From assembly GCA_020639235.1 (NCBI GenBank), contig JACKHC010000001.1, positions 682,001-746,000 of the forward strand: DNA of 64,000 bases, given 5' to 3'. Shown piece by piece: positions 42,556 to 50,155 of the stretch; position 1 is the stretch's first letter; each line of letters opens with the position of its first letter. The notes below the pieces were generated by a model that was not told where the DNA came from, searched no databases, and saw only the letters and a list, made by a program, of their open reading frames with translations. The DNA is from Phycisphaeraceae bacterium. GTDB taxonomy: Bacteria; Planctomycetota; Phycisphaerae; Phycisphaerales; UBA1924. A program made the position numbers and the translations under genes.

Positions 42556-43400
42556 CACGCCGCCTCGGCCTGATCCGACTCCGGCGCGGGGTCAGACAAC
42601 CGCCGCATCGGCGGGCGCGAGGCCGCCGCCTCCGATTGCTGCATGCCCATCCGCAGCATCGGGTGCGTGGGGGCGCCAGGATCCATCGGCTGCGGCGTCT
42701 GCGCGGGCGCATGCGCCACCGGGGCCGCATCGTCCGCGACCGCATCGTCCGCGCCGAACTCATGGAACACCTGCTCGCCAGGAGCCACACGCCCTGGGTC
42801 CGAGGCGATCTTGTACGCCGACCCGATCGCGAGGAACACCCAAAGGAAATCAAAAATGCCCAGACTGAGCAGCGTCCCGACAATGAGCGCGACGGTCATG
42901 TACTGCGCCATCTCCTCTTCGACCTCGGCGCGCATGGCGTCGCGATCCGGCTCGCCCATCGACATCCATTCGTGCTGCGCCTCGCCCCATACCTCCGGCG
43001 GGTACCAGTCGGCCGGCGTCATGTCGTCGGTCTCATCCAGGTCGTAGAACCACTCGGAGTAATCAACGCCCGCCTCGGCGTGCCGCTCGTAGACCTCGTC
43101 CGCAAGGATCGCGATCATCGCGTCGTCGCTCGTCGCCTCGCCGCGATACTCCTGATACTGAATCAGATTGACCGAAGCCTTCCCCGCGCCGATCGCGACC
43201 AGCGCCAGCACGCCGGCAAGCACGCCGGATGCAGCGTCACGCCGGGGAGACATCGAAGCGACGCCCACGCCCGTGGCGATTCCGACGAACCACGCAACGA
43301 ACCCGACCTCATACCCGGTGAAGTGCACGACAAGCGCCCAGATGAGCGCGCCGAGCACGCCGCCGATGACGCCGCCCAACAGTTGCTTGATCAAGTTCAT
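42555..43400 (-). CDS. Membrane protein, paralogue with Pro-rich tail
   Basis: A 281-residue protein with a membrane domain like its neighbour's: LLGGVIGGVLGALIWALVVH, GFVAWFVGIATGVGVAS, GVLAGVLALVAIGAGKAS and a late helix TVALIVGTLLSLGIFDFLWV. The middle loop has WYPPEVWGEAQHEW, matching the Trp-rich loop of the paralogue. A C-terminal 80-residue tail is acidic, then Pro/Gln/Ala-rich, with no counterpart there. No family recognised. GAGGA lies seven bases before ATG 43400. It overlaps the second gene by one base. It is the first gene on this strand here, 130 bases from the PhnP-like gene's stop, and may start its own transcript. Function unknown. Confidence 0.7.
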   Translation of the reverse strand: MNLIKQLLGGVIGGVLGALIWALVVHFTGYEVGFVAWFVGIATGVGVASMSPRRDAASGVLAGVLALVAIGAGKASVNLIQYQEYRGEATSDDAMIAILADEVYERHAEAGVDYSEWFYDLDETDDMTPADWYPPEVWGEAQHEWMSMGEPDRDAMRAEVEEEMAQYMTVALIVGTLLSLGIFDFLWVFLAIGSAYKIASDPGRVAPGEQVFHEFGADDAVADDAAPVAHAPAQTPQPMDPGAPTHPMLRMGMQQSEAAASRPPMRRLSDPAPESDQAEAA

Positions 43401-43530
43401 CGAATGGTCCTCGCAGAGGCGTAGCAATACCCTACGAAGCATCGATCACCCGCCCATCCGGCTGAATCTGACCCATCGAACAAGGTCCGGGTCATGCCGA
43501 CTGGAGCGGCTATAAGGGTGTGTTCCGGGG

Positions 43531-44397
43531 TCAACCCAGCGCCAGACCGTCGTAGGCCAGATTGATCCCCGCCGGCAGTTCGTCATCCACAACCGAATGA
43601 CGCACCTCGTGCGCAATGTGCGTCAGCCAGGTCTGGCGCGCACCGACCCGCTCGGCAATCCCCACCGCCTGATCAATCGTCAGATGCGTCGGGTGATGCC
43701 GGAACCGCAGCCCATCCAGCACGAGCGTGCTCAAGCCCTCGAGCAACCTCCACGAGTCCGTCGGAACCGCGCTCACATCCGTGCAATACGCAATCGGGAA
43801 CGCCCCACCCATGTCCGCGCCCGTATCGCTCTCGATGCGGAAGCCCAGCACCGGCTGCTTGCCGTGCAAAAGCGGAATCGGCGTGAACCGCAATCCGTGC
43901 AGCGAGATCGCCCGCTCCGGCACAATCATGTTCGGGATGAGCGATGCCACGAACGAGTTATTGATGTTCGCGTTGCGATCGAAGATATGCCGGAAGGTAT
44001 TGCGCAGAAACCCCATCGTGTGCGCATCGGCGTAGATATCAATCGGCGCATTCATCACCGCGTTGAACCGGCGCACCTCATCCAAGCCGAAGGTGTGGTC
44101 CACATGGTTGTGGGTGTAGAGAATCGCATCGCACCGGTTCAGGCGATGCCGCAGCGCCTGCTGGCGCAGATCGGGCGTCGTGTCGATGAGCACCAGCCGA
44201 TCCTTGCCCATCGGGTCCGTCCACCGCACCGCCGCCCCCGACCGTGTCCGGTTGTCCCGCGGGTCATCCGAAGTGCAGGTGTCGCACCCGCACGCGATGA
44301 TGGGAATCCCCCCGGAGGTCCCGGTGCCGAGGAACAGGAACTGGGCGGGCTGGGGGTGGGGGGGGCGGGGGGGATGGGGGGGGTGAGCGGTGGGCAC
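43531..44397 (-). CDS. PhnP-like MBL-fold phosphodiesterase
   Basis: A 288-residue metallo-beta-lactamase-fold hydrolase. LFLGTGTSGGIPIIACGC and CTSDDPRDNRTRSGAAV form the PhnP-type N-terminus. LYTHNHVDHTFGLDEVRRF is an intact HxHxDH site, and LTHIAHE plus LVLDGLRFRHHPTHLTID hold the later metal ligands. PhnP acts on cyclic ribose phosphates; this relative is likely a phosphodiesterase, but the substrate is not certain. The N-terminal 18 residues are low-complexity Pro/His (HPPHPPRPPHPQP), coded by the G-rich tract of 44351-44390. The true start may therefore be internal, near FLFLGTG. It is divergent from rpsL. Confidence 0.85.
   Translation of the reverse strand: MPTAHPPHPPRPPHPQPAQFLFLGTGTSGGIPIIACGCDTCTSDDPRDNRTRSGAAVRWTDPMGKDRLVLIDTTPDLRQQALRHRLNRCDAILYTHNHVDHTFGLDEVRRFNAVMNAPIDIYADAHTMGFLRNTFRHIFDRNANINNSFVASLIPNMIVPERAISLHGLRFTPIPLLHGKQPVLGFRIESDTGADMGGAFPIAYCTDVSAVPTDSWRLLEGLSTLVLDGLRFRHHPTHLTIDQAVGIAERVGARQTWLTHIAHEVRHSVVDDELPAGINLAYDGLALG
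44351..44390. repeat. Low-complexity G-run tract (potential G-quadruplex)
   Basis: On the plus strand there are at least four G-runs of five or more bases (GGGGG T GGGGGGG C GGGGGGG and so on). This is the coding start of the PhnP-like gene on the other strand and is the kind of tract that can fold into a quadruplex or slip in replication. Confidence 0.6.
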
Positions 44398-44450
44398 ACG
44401 GCTAGATTAGGCCCTCCGGGGCCCCTCAGGCCGGATCAACACCCGCAGGT

Positions 44451-44478
44451 TTGACCCCCCGCCGCGGTTCGGTACACT
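44451..44478 (+). promoter_or_regulatory. Promoter of rpsL-rpsG
   Basis: TTGACC at 44451-44456, a 16-base spacer, and TACACT at 44473-44478. This is the clearest sigma-70-type promoter in the window. It would leave a leader of about 37 bases before ATG 44522, with AAAGGGA acting as the ribosome site. Confidence 0.7.
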
Positions 44479-44521
44479 ACGCGGCTCCCTATCAGGTGGG
44501 ACCAAAGGGACCAGTTTCGAT

Positions 44522-44923
44522 ATGCCAACGATTAATCAGCTCGTCCGGAAGCCCCGGAAGACCCAGGTCGCCAAGTCGAAGGTCAAAGACCTCGCAGCAT
44601 GCCCGCAGCGCCGCGGCGTCTGTCTGCAGGTCCGCACCGTCACGCCCAAGAAGCCGAACTCCGCGCTCCGCAAGGTCGCCCGCGTTCGTCTCTCCAACGG
44701 CAACGAAGTGACGGCCTACATCGGCGGCGAAGGGCACAACCTCCAGGAGCACTCCATCGTGCTCGTCCGTGGTGGCCGTGTCCGCGACCTCCCCGGTGTG
44801 CGCTACCACGTCGTCCGCGGCTCGCTGGACACACTCGGAGTCGATGGCCGCAAGCAGGCCCGCTCCAAGTACGGCGCCAAGCGTCCCAAGGGCGGCGCAT
44901 CGGCCCCCGCCAAGAAGAAGTAA
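44522..44923 (+). CDS. rpsL: Ribosomal protein S12, with Arg at position 88
   Basis: A 133-residue 30S protein near the decoding centre that helps check codon-anticodon fit. Motifs TPKKPNSALRK (Lys43) and RGGRVRDLPGVRYH are intact. Position 88 is Arg where E. coli and most bacteria have Lys. That exact change (K88R) is a known streptomycin-resistance mutation in E. coli and Mycobacterium, so this organism may be naturally less sensitive to the drug (inference). The C-terminus is Lys/Ala-rich, as usual. It is first gene of rpsL-rpsG; fusA and tuf do not follow, so the classic str operon is broken. The promoter at 44451-44478 drives it. Confidence 0.97.
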   Translation: MPTINQLVRKPRKTQVAKSKVKDLAACPQRRGVCLQVRTVTPKKPNSALRKVARVRLSNGNEVTAYIGGEGHNLQEHSIVLVRGGRVRDLPGVRYHVVRGSLDTLGVDGRKQARSKYGAKRPKGGASAPAKKK

Positions 44924-45055
44924 TCACACATCGGATCCGCCCGCGTCGGGCCGATCCGTTTAGAAGGCAAGTAATCGCGCACCCCGGCCAAACCGGTGCG
45001 CGGTGAACAACAGGCCCGATCTCGCATCGGGCGGATGAGCCCAAGGAGGCAACCC

Positions 45056-45547
45056 ATGGCCGGCAGAATCACAAAGTCCGAGCAGCAGCTCCGCCCCGAT
45101 CCCAAGTTTCACTCGAAACTGGTGTCGAAGTTCGTCAACGGCCTCATGTCCGACGGCGAAAAAGCCACCGCCCAGCGCGTCATGTACGACGCGATGGACG
45201 AGATCGACAAGCGCCTCAAGAAGCAGCCCCACCCCGATGGGCTGGAGAACTCACTCCAGGTCTTCGAGCGCGCCATCGAGAATGTTAAGCCGCATGTCGA
45301 GGTCCGCTCCAAGCGAATCGGCGGCGCCAACTATCAGGTCCCCATGGATGTCCGTCCGCACCGCCGGCGCGCCCTCGCCTTCCGCTGGATCCTCCAGGCG
45401 ACCCGAGGCGAGCGCGGCCGCCCCATGCACCTGCGACTGGCCGACGAGTTCCTCGCCGCCTCCCGCCGCGAAGGCAAGGCGATGAGCACCCGCGACCAGA
45501 CCCACCGCATGGCCGAGGCCAACAAGGCCTTCGCCCACTTCGCGTAA
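45056..45547 (+). CDS. rpsG: Ribosomal protein S7
   Basis: A 163-residue primary binder of the 16S rRNA head domain. Typical blocks are DPKFHSKLVSKFVNGLMSDG, GGANYQVPMDVRPHRRRALA, FRWILQATRGERGRPMHLRL and the C-terminal THRMAEANKAFAHFA. AAGGAGG six bases before the ATG (45043-45049) sets the start. It follows rpsL by 132 bases, probably in the same transcript. A small internal hairpin in the gap and the downstream terminator at 45595 bracket it. Length is within the normal range for S7. Confidence 0.97.
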   Translation: MAGRITKSEQQLRPDPKFHSKLVSKFVNGLMSDGEKATAQRVMYDAMDEIDKRLKKQPHPDGLENSLQVFERAIENVKPHVEVRSKRIGGANYQVPMDVRPHRRRALAFRWILQATRGERGRPMHLRLADEFLAASRREGKAMSTRDQTHRMAEANKAFAHFA

Positions 45548-45594
45548 GACGAGTTCAAACCGCTGGCTTCAACCCCGCGGAACGCCAATAATCA

Positions 45595-45630
45595 AGACGC
45601 GGCTCATTCCGGGCCGCGTCTTTCTTCTTT
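45595..45630 (+). terminator. Rho-independent terminator after rpsG
   Basis: AGACGCGGC and GCCGCGTCT form a nine-pair stem with a nine-base loop, followed by TTTCTTCTTT. It ends the ribosomal-protein transcript just before the tmRNA gene. Confidence 0.88.
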
Positions 45631-45637
45631 GACAATC

Positions 45638-45986
45638 GGGGCCGATCGGTATCGACCGGGCAGGGAATGCCCGGCGTGGCGCGTCGCGGCGCACGCTGGC
45701 CGCGTTAACAAGCGTGCAAACTCATACTTGCCAACACGCAGTATGCCCTCGCGGCCTAATTAGGCCGCATGGCCCGCCTATGACGCCCGATGGTGGGCGG
45801 GCCAACGACTATCGGGATCACCTCGTCTGACACGGCTCCGAGGCCGGCGAGGGACATTTAACCGGGGCTGGTCCCGCGGCGGGTGGCGATGCCCAACCCG
45901 CGGGACGAGACTTAAATCACCGCCTACACGCGTAGAAGCGCCGAGCGGACTGTCACGGGACGGGGGTTCGATTCCCCCCGGCTCCA
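45638..45986 (+). ncRNA. ssrA: tmRNA (transfer-messenger RNA)
   Basis: About 349 bases with both tmRNA halves. The 5-prime end GGGGCCG pairs with the 3-prime CGGCTCC to form the acceptor stem. GGTTCGATTCC near 45965 is the T-loop, ending with the unpaired A at 45986; CCA is not encoded. The tag frame at 45730-45759 reads GCC AAC ACG CAG TAT GCC CTC GCG GCC TAA, giving the peptide ANTQYALAA, whose ALAA end is the usual protease signal. A perfect 18-base palindrome at 45751-45768 contains the stop codon and would form helix 5. The RNA frees stalled ribosomes and tags the broken protein for degradation. It sits between rpsG and degP, with terminators on both sides. Confidence 0.93.
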
Positions 45987-45996
45987 CTCAACACAA

Positions 45997-46031
45997 GGGC
46001 GCGCTGATGCGTAAATCAGTGCGCCTTTTTT
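45997..46031 (+). terminator. Rho-independent terminator of tmRNA
   Basis: GGCGCGCTGAT pairs with ATCAGTGCGCC (one G-T) around a short loop, followed by TTTTTT. It lies ten bases beyond the mature tmRNA end. Confidence 0.9.
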
Positions 46032-46265
46032 CATGCGCAACACCCGATCGGCTCCGCGTCGTCATGCCAGATAGCAGGGCGGCTCTTACCGCACGCACGC
46101 CCCAAAGTTGCACCGGATCTGCGCGTTTTTCTGATCATTAATATTGACCAACTCAGCACTTGCAGCGCGAACACGCAGCGCCTTCCATCGGTAGGAACCC
46201 CATCGAAATCGGGTCGGCCGGGCACGGGCCCAAAGCACAACCGATCCGTTCGGGGAGTACATCAC

Positions 46266-47783
46266 ATGCATTGCTTGAAGTCGTTGTCAGGACGGTCCGC
46301 CGTTCGTTCGTTCGCCGCCGCGCTCGCACTGGCAGCCGGATTATCCGTCTCACTGAGTTCACCCGTGTGGGGAGCGACGCCATCGAGCGCTGTAAGCGAG
46401 ACCGAAGCGATCCACATCGCCGACTCGCTCTCCGCAGCGTTCCGAAACGCCGCCGCCAAGATCTCGCCCGCAGTCGTCAACATCACGACCATCGAGAAGC
46501 CGGGCAATGTGGCATCGTCGCCCGGCGGCACGCCGCGACAGCAGATCATGCCGCAGATCCCGGAAGAGTTCCGCCGATTCTTCGGCGAGCAGGGATTGTC
46601 ACCCTTCAATCTCCAGCCGCAACAAATGCCCGAGCGCCGCGGCCAGGGCTCCGGCGTGGTCATCCGCGAGGACGGCTACATCCTCACGAACAATCACGTC
46701 GTGAGCGGCGCCGATGAGATCACCGTCACCTTCGACAATGCCAGGGAGTTCACCGCAACGGTCGTCGGCACCGATCCCGAAAGCGACCTCGCCGTTATCC
46801 GCATCGACGCGACCGGCCTGCCGACCGCGCATCTCGGCAACTCCGATGATCTCCAGCCCGGCGACTGGATCGTCGCCGTCGGCAACCCCTTCGGCCTCGA
46901 TCACACCGTTACCGCGGGCGTCGTCAGTGCCACAGGCCGCGGCGACATGGGCATCAACACCTTCGAAGACTTCATCCAGACCGACGCCGCCATCAATCCC
47001 GGCAACTCCGGCGGCCCGATGGTCAACCTGCACGGCGAAGTCGTCGGCATCAACTCCGCGATCCGTTCGTCAAACGGCGGCTCCGACGGCATCGGCTTCG
47101 CGATCCCCTCCAATCAGGCGCTCCAGATCGCGACTTCGCTCATCGTTAGCGGCCGCGTCGAACGCGGGTGGCTCGGCGTCGCCATCCAGCCGCTCACGCC
47201 GGAACTGGCTTCCTCGCTCGGTGCTCCCGACTCGCGCGGAGCGCTCATCGCCGATGTCCAGAGCGATACACCCGCAGCCAAGGCCGGCATCGAGTCGGGC
47301 GACATCATCGTCCGCGTCGACAAACGCGAGATCACCTCCTCCCGCGATCTCATCAACACCATCGCCTCCCACAACCCGGGCGAGAAGGTGACCCTGCTGG
47401 TCAACCGCGGCGGCTCAACGAAAAACATCGAGGTCAAACTCGGCGAGCGCCCGGGTCAGGACCAACTCGCGTTAGCGCGGAGCGCGCCAAACACACCGGC
47501 CGCATCGCCCCTCGGCATGCAGGTCCAGCCGATGAACGCCGAACTCGCCACACAACTCGGCGTCGATGAGACACGCGGACTGGTGATCACATCGATCGAG
47601 CAGGACTCACCCGCCGCCAAGGCGGGTCTGCAGCCCGAGGACATCATCCTCGAGGCCGACCGCAACCCGGTCACTTCGCAGGCGGAACTGGACAAACTGG
47701 CAGCAAAGTCCGAGGACGGGCTGCTGCTCAAAATCAACCGCGCCGGCCGCACACTGTTCGTCGTGGTGAAGCAGGCCAACTGA
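46266..47783 (+). CDS. degP: Do/HtrA-family serine endoprotease
   Basis: A 505-residue periplasmic protease and chaperone. A signal peptide runs to about residue 36. The trypsin-like triad is TNNHVV (His), SDLAVI (Asp) and NPGNSGGP (Ser). Two PDZ domains follow, at about 295-385 and 400-500 (SDTPAAKAGIESGDIIVRVD, EQDSPAAKAGLQPEDIILEA), the layout of DegP/DegQ. The family degrades or holds misfolded envelope proteins. GGGGAG lies nine bases before the ATG. The 234 bases upstream (46032-46265) include an AT-rich part and a TTGACC at 46144 without a matching -10, so no promoter is assigned. It has its own terminator. Confidence 0.95.
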   Translation: MHCLKSLSGRSAVRSFAAALALAAGLSVSLSSPVWGATPSSAVSETEAIHIADSLSAAFRNAAAKISPAVVNITTIEKPGNVASSPGGTPRQQIMPQIPEEFRRFFGEQGLSPFNLQPQQMPERRGQGSGVVIREDGYILTNNHVVSGADEITVTFDNAREFTATVVGTDPESDLAVIRIDATGLPTAHLGNSDDLQPGDWIVAVGNPFGLDHTVTAGVVSATGRGDMGINTFEDFIQTDAAINPGNSGGPMVNLHGEVVGINSAIRSSNGGSDGIGFAIPSNQALQIATSLIVSGRVERGWLGVAIQPLTPELASSLGAPDSRGALIADVQSDTPAAKAGIESGDIIVRVDKREITSSRDLINTIASHNPGEKVTLLVNRGGSTKNIEVKLGERPGQDQLALARSAPNTPAASPLGMQVQPMNAELATQLGVDETRGLVITSIEQDSPAAKAGLQPEDIILEADRNPVTSQAELDKLAAKSEDGLLLKINRAGRTLFVVVKQAN

Positions 47784-47823
47784 ACCACAACCGGCTCGGA
47801 CTCCGTTGCATCTTTCCTGAGAG

Positions 47824-47861
47824 CACGCACGCCCAACTTCGGGCGTGCGTGTTTGTCTTTG
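47824..47861 (+). terminator. Rho-independent terminator of degP
   Basis: CACGCACGCCC and GGGCGTGCGTG form a perfect 11-pair stem with a six-base loop, followed by TTTGTCTTTG. Confidence 0.88.
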
Positions 47862-47999
47862 CTGTAACTCCGTCACGAGTTCCTCATCCACCGGCTGTTG
47901 CCAACGGTAGAATCTCATGCAGATCGCGGCGCGACTCCGCGATGGCGCCGCACCTCTCCGCGCTCACAGGAACCATTGGCGCCGAAAGGACTCCGCTAA

Positions 48000-48797
48000 A
48001 TGGCCCCCGAAACTTCGATCAAGGCGGGCAAACTCCCCGCGCTCGTCTTCTCGTTCTGGGTCATGAAGATCTGCGCCACCACGCTCGGCGAGACCGCCGG
48101 CGACCTGCTCTCCATGACCCTCAACATCGGGTACGCCCTGAGCACGGTCATCCTGCTCGGCGTCTTCGCGATCACGCTCGTCGCCCAGCTGCGCGCCGCG
48201 CGATTCCATCCATTCCTGTACTGGTCGGTCATCCTCTCGACGAGCACCGCGGGCACCACAATGTCCGACTTCATGGACCGGACGCTCGGGCTCGGATACG
48301 CCACCGGGAGCGCCATCCTCCTGGGCGTGCTGATCGCGGTCCTGCTCACATGGCGACTCACGGAGAGGTCCATCTCGGTCACCAAAGTCGCATCGCTCCG
48401 GACCGAGTGCTTCTACTGGGCCGCGATTCTCGCCTCCAACACGCTCGGCACGGCGCTGGGCGATTACCTCGCCGACGACTCGGGCCTCGGTTTCGCCGGC
48501 GGCGCAGCGCTCATCGGATCGCTCATCGCGGTCATCGTTGTGCTCTACAAGTTCACGCCGCTTTCGCGCGTCGGCTTGTTCTGGGCCGCGTTCGTGCTGA
48601 CCCGTCCCTTCGGCGCGACAATGGGCGATGTGCTGACGAAATCGCCCGACAAGGGCGGCATCGGATTCGGAACGATCGGCTCATCGATCGTCCTGCTGGC
48701 CGTGCTGGTTGGCGTGATCATCTACACAATGCGCGAGAAAGGTGGAGCGGCCGCGGAGGTCGAACCGCTCACCCCGCCCGCCGAACCGACGACCTGA
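48000..48797 (+). CDS. DUF347-repeat membrane protein
   Basis: A 265-residue membrane protein built of four repeats of the DUF347 (COG4705) type. Each repeat starts near a Phe/Tyr-Trp and contains a G-(E/T)-x3-G/S-D motif: FWVMKICATTLGETAGD, YWSVILSTSTAGTTMSDFMD, YWAAILASNTLGTALGDYLA and FWAAFVLTRPFGATMGDVLT. About eight helices result. Family members are called membrane proteins of unknown role. The C-terminal tail is acidic and Pro-rich. No ribosome site is visible before ATG 48000. The last 29 bases overlap the end of the MFS gene on the other strand. Confidence 0.82.
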   Translation: MAPETSIKAGKLPALVFSFWVMKICATTLGETAGDLLSMTLNIGYALSTVILLGVFAITLVAQLRAARFHPFLYWSVILSTSTAGTTMSDFMDRTLGLGYATGSAILLGVLIAVLLTWRLTERSISVTKVASLRTECFYWAAILASNTLGTALGDYLADDSGLGFAGGAALIGSLIAVIVVLYKFTPLSRVGLFWAAFVLTRPFGATMGDVLTKSPDKGGIGFGTIGSSIVLLAVLVGVIIYTMREKGGAAAEVEPLTPPAEPTT

Positions 48798-50049
48798 CTC
48801 CCACCGCGATCACCAGCGCCACGACCGAACACGCCGCCCCGAAGGCGAACGCAGCGTCCGAGCCGAACTCGTCCCACAGCACGCCCGCGGCGACGCTCGC
48901 GAAGAGTGTTGCGACGCCCTGCAACATCGCGAACAGCCCCAGAGCGCGCCCGCGCCGATCCCGCGGAGCATGATCAGAGATCAGCGCCTTGCCCACGCCG
49001 TCGGTGAGCGCGAGGTACACGCCGTACACACCCATCAGCGCCCAGATCGCACCGCCCGACACCAACACAAAGCCCGTGTAGACAAGCGCGTAGACGATCC
49101 ACCCGATGAAGATGAAGCGCCAGCGCCCGACGCGATCACTCATCACGCCCGCGGGGTATGACACCAGCGCATACACAACATTGCACAGCGCGTAGGCAAG
49201 TGTCACTTCCACCGGCGAGAACCCGGCCTCCCCGGCACGCAGCAGCAGAAAAGCATCGCTGCTGTTGCCCAACGCGAACACAACCAGCATCATCACCGTC
49301 AACCAATACGAGCGCGGCAGGCCGACCGCACCATTTGTCATCACGTCGGGCGCCGCCGCCGCGTCTGCCGGCTCCTGCGTCTCCGGCTTCCGATCGCGGA
49401 CCAGGAATGTCAGCGCCGCCGATGCCAGCCCCACCGCAGCCGCTGCGCCGATCAACAACCTCAGCGTCAACGCACTCTCAGAGCTCGGTGTGCTCTCGCG
49501 ACCAACGCCCAGGACCCATAGCGCCAGCGCCGCGATCAGCACGCCCACCGTCGCGCCGGCAGTGTCCATCATCCGATGAAACCCGAACGCGCGCCCACGC
49601 TGCTCCGCATGTGTCGCGTCCGCGATCAGCGCATCGCGCGGGCTCCCGCGCATCCCCTTTCCCAATCGATCCACCCCGCGCCCGAGCATCGCGATCGGCC
49701 ACGCCGACGCCAGAGCGATGATCGCCTTGCCCGCCACAGGCAGCGCGTACCCCGCGCGAACGAACGGCGTACGACGCGGAACACCTCGGCGCTTCCGGTC
49801 GCTCCGCCACCCCGCCCATGCGGCGAGTGCCGCGATTACCGCGCTCGCAACGCCCTCCACCCATCCAAGTCCCGTCGCCGAGGCGCCTAGGACGCCCACG
49901 ATGAACATCGGCAGCACCGGATACACCATCTCGCTCGATACATCCGCAAAGAAAGACACCCATCCCAGCACGATGACCGTCCGAGGCAGCGGCTCTCGTG
50001 CATGGTGAGTCGATTCGTCAAGAGTCGATGGCGTAGCCCGTTCGGTCAC
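48769..50049 (-). CDS. MFS transporter
   Basis: A 426-residue integral membrane protein with about 12 helices. GWVSFFADVSSEMVYPVLPM opens the first helix pair, the loop GWRSDRKRRGVPRR follows helix 3, and DRLGKGMRGSPRDALIADA and PAGVMSDRVGRWRFI are the conserved MFS loops of this subgroup. The substrate is unknown; drug or metabolite efflux is possible. I prefer GTG 50049 as the start: CACAAT stands six bases before it, and the ATG further upstream at 50103 lies inside the terminator hairpin. It overlaps the DUF347 gene tail-to-tail by 29 bases. Confidence 0.83.
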   Translation of the reverse strand: MTERATPSTLDESTHHAREPLPRTVIVLGWVSFFADVSSEMVYPVLPMFIVGVLGASATGLGWVEGVASAVIAALAAWAGWRSDRKRRGVPRRTPFVRAGYALPVAGKAIIALASAWPIAMLGRGVDRLGKGMRGSPRDALIADATHAEQRGRAFGFHRMMDTAGATVGVLIAALALWVLGVGRESTPSSESALTLRLLIGAAAAVGLASAALTFLVRDRKPETQEPADAAAAPDVMTNGAVGLPRSYWLTVMMLVVFALGNSSDAFLLLRAGEAGFSPVEVTLAYALCNVVYALVSYPAGVMSDRVGRWRFIFIGWIVYALVYTGFVLVSGGAIWALMGVYGVYLALTDGVGKALISDHAPRDRRGRALGLFAMLQGVATLFASVAAGVLWDEFGSDAAFAFGAACSVVALVIAVGVRSSVRRAG

Positions 50050-50055
50050 GCCCGC

Positions 50056-50061
50056 ATTGTG
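50056..50061 (-). promoter_or_regulatory. Weak leaderless -10 candidate (CACAAT) of the MFS gene
   Basis: CACAAT on the minus strand, six bases before GTG 50049. It has the same spacing as the stronger cases, but its first base is C rather than T. Confidence 0.25.
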
Positions 50062-50085
50062 ACACAACGCATCACCCGAACGAGA

Positions 50086-50127
50086 AACGGGGCCCCCGGG
50101 CATTCATGGCCCGGGCGACCCCGTTCT
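50086..50127 (-). terminator. Rho-independent terminator of the HAF-repeat gene
   Basis: An outer stem AACGGGG/CCCCGTT (50086-50092 and 50119-50125) encloses an inner CCCGGGC/GCCCGGG stem. On the minus strand it ends in TTTCTCG. It follows the HAF-repeat stop by about 30 bases. Confidence 0.75.
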
Positions 50128-50155
50128 TAATCAGGTCAAACTCGCAGATCGGCAC

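Noticed and set aside
45631..45636. GACAAT as -10 of tmRNA
   Set aside because: It ends one base before the mature 5-prime end; a start site would fall inside the RNA. The RNA is more likely processed from a longer precursor.
50101..50103. ATG 50103 as start of the MFS gene
   Set aside because: It lies in the terminator hairpin of the upstream gene. GTG 50049, with a -10-like hexamer six bases before it, fits better.
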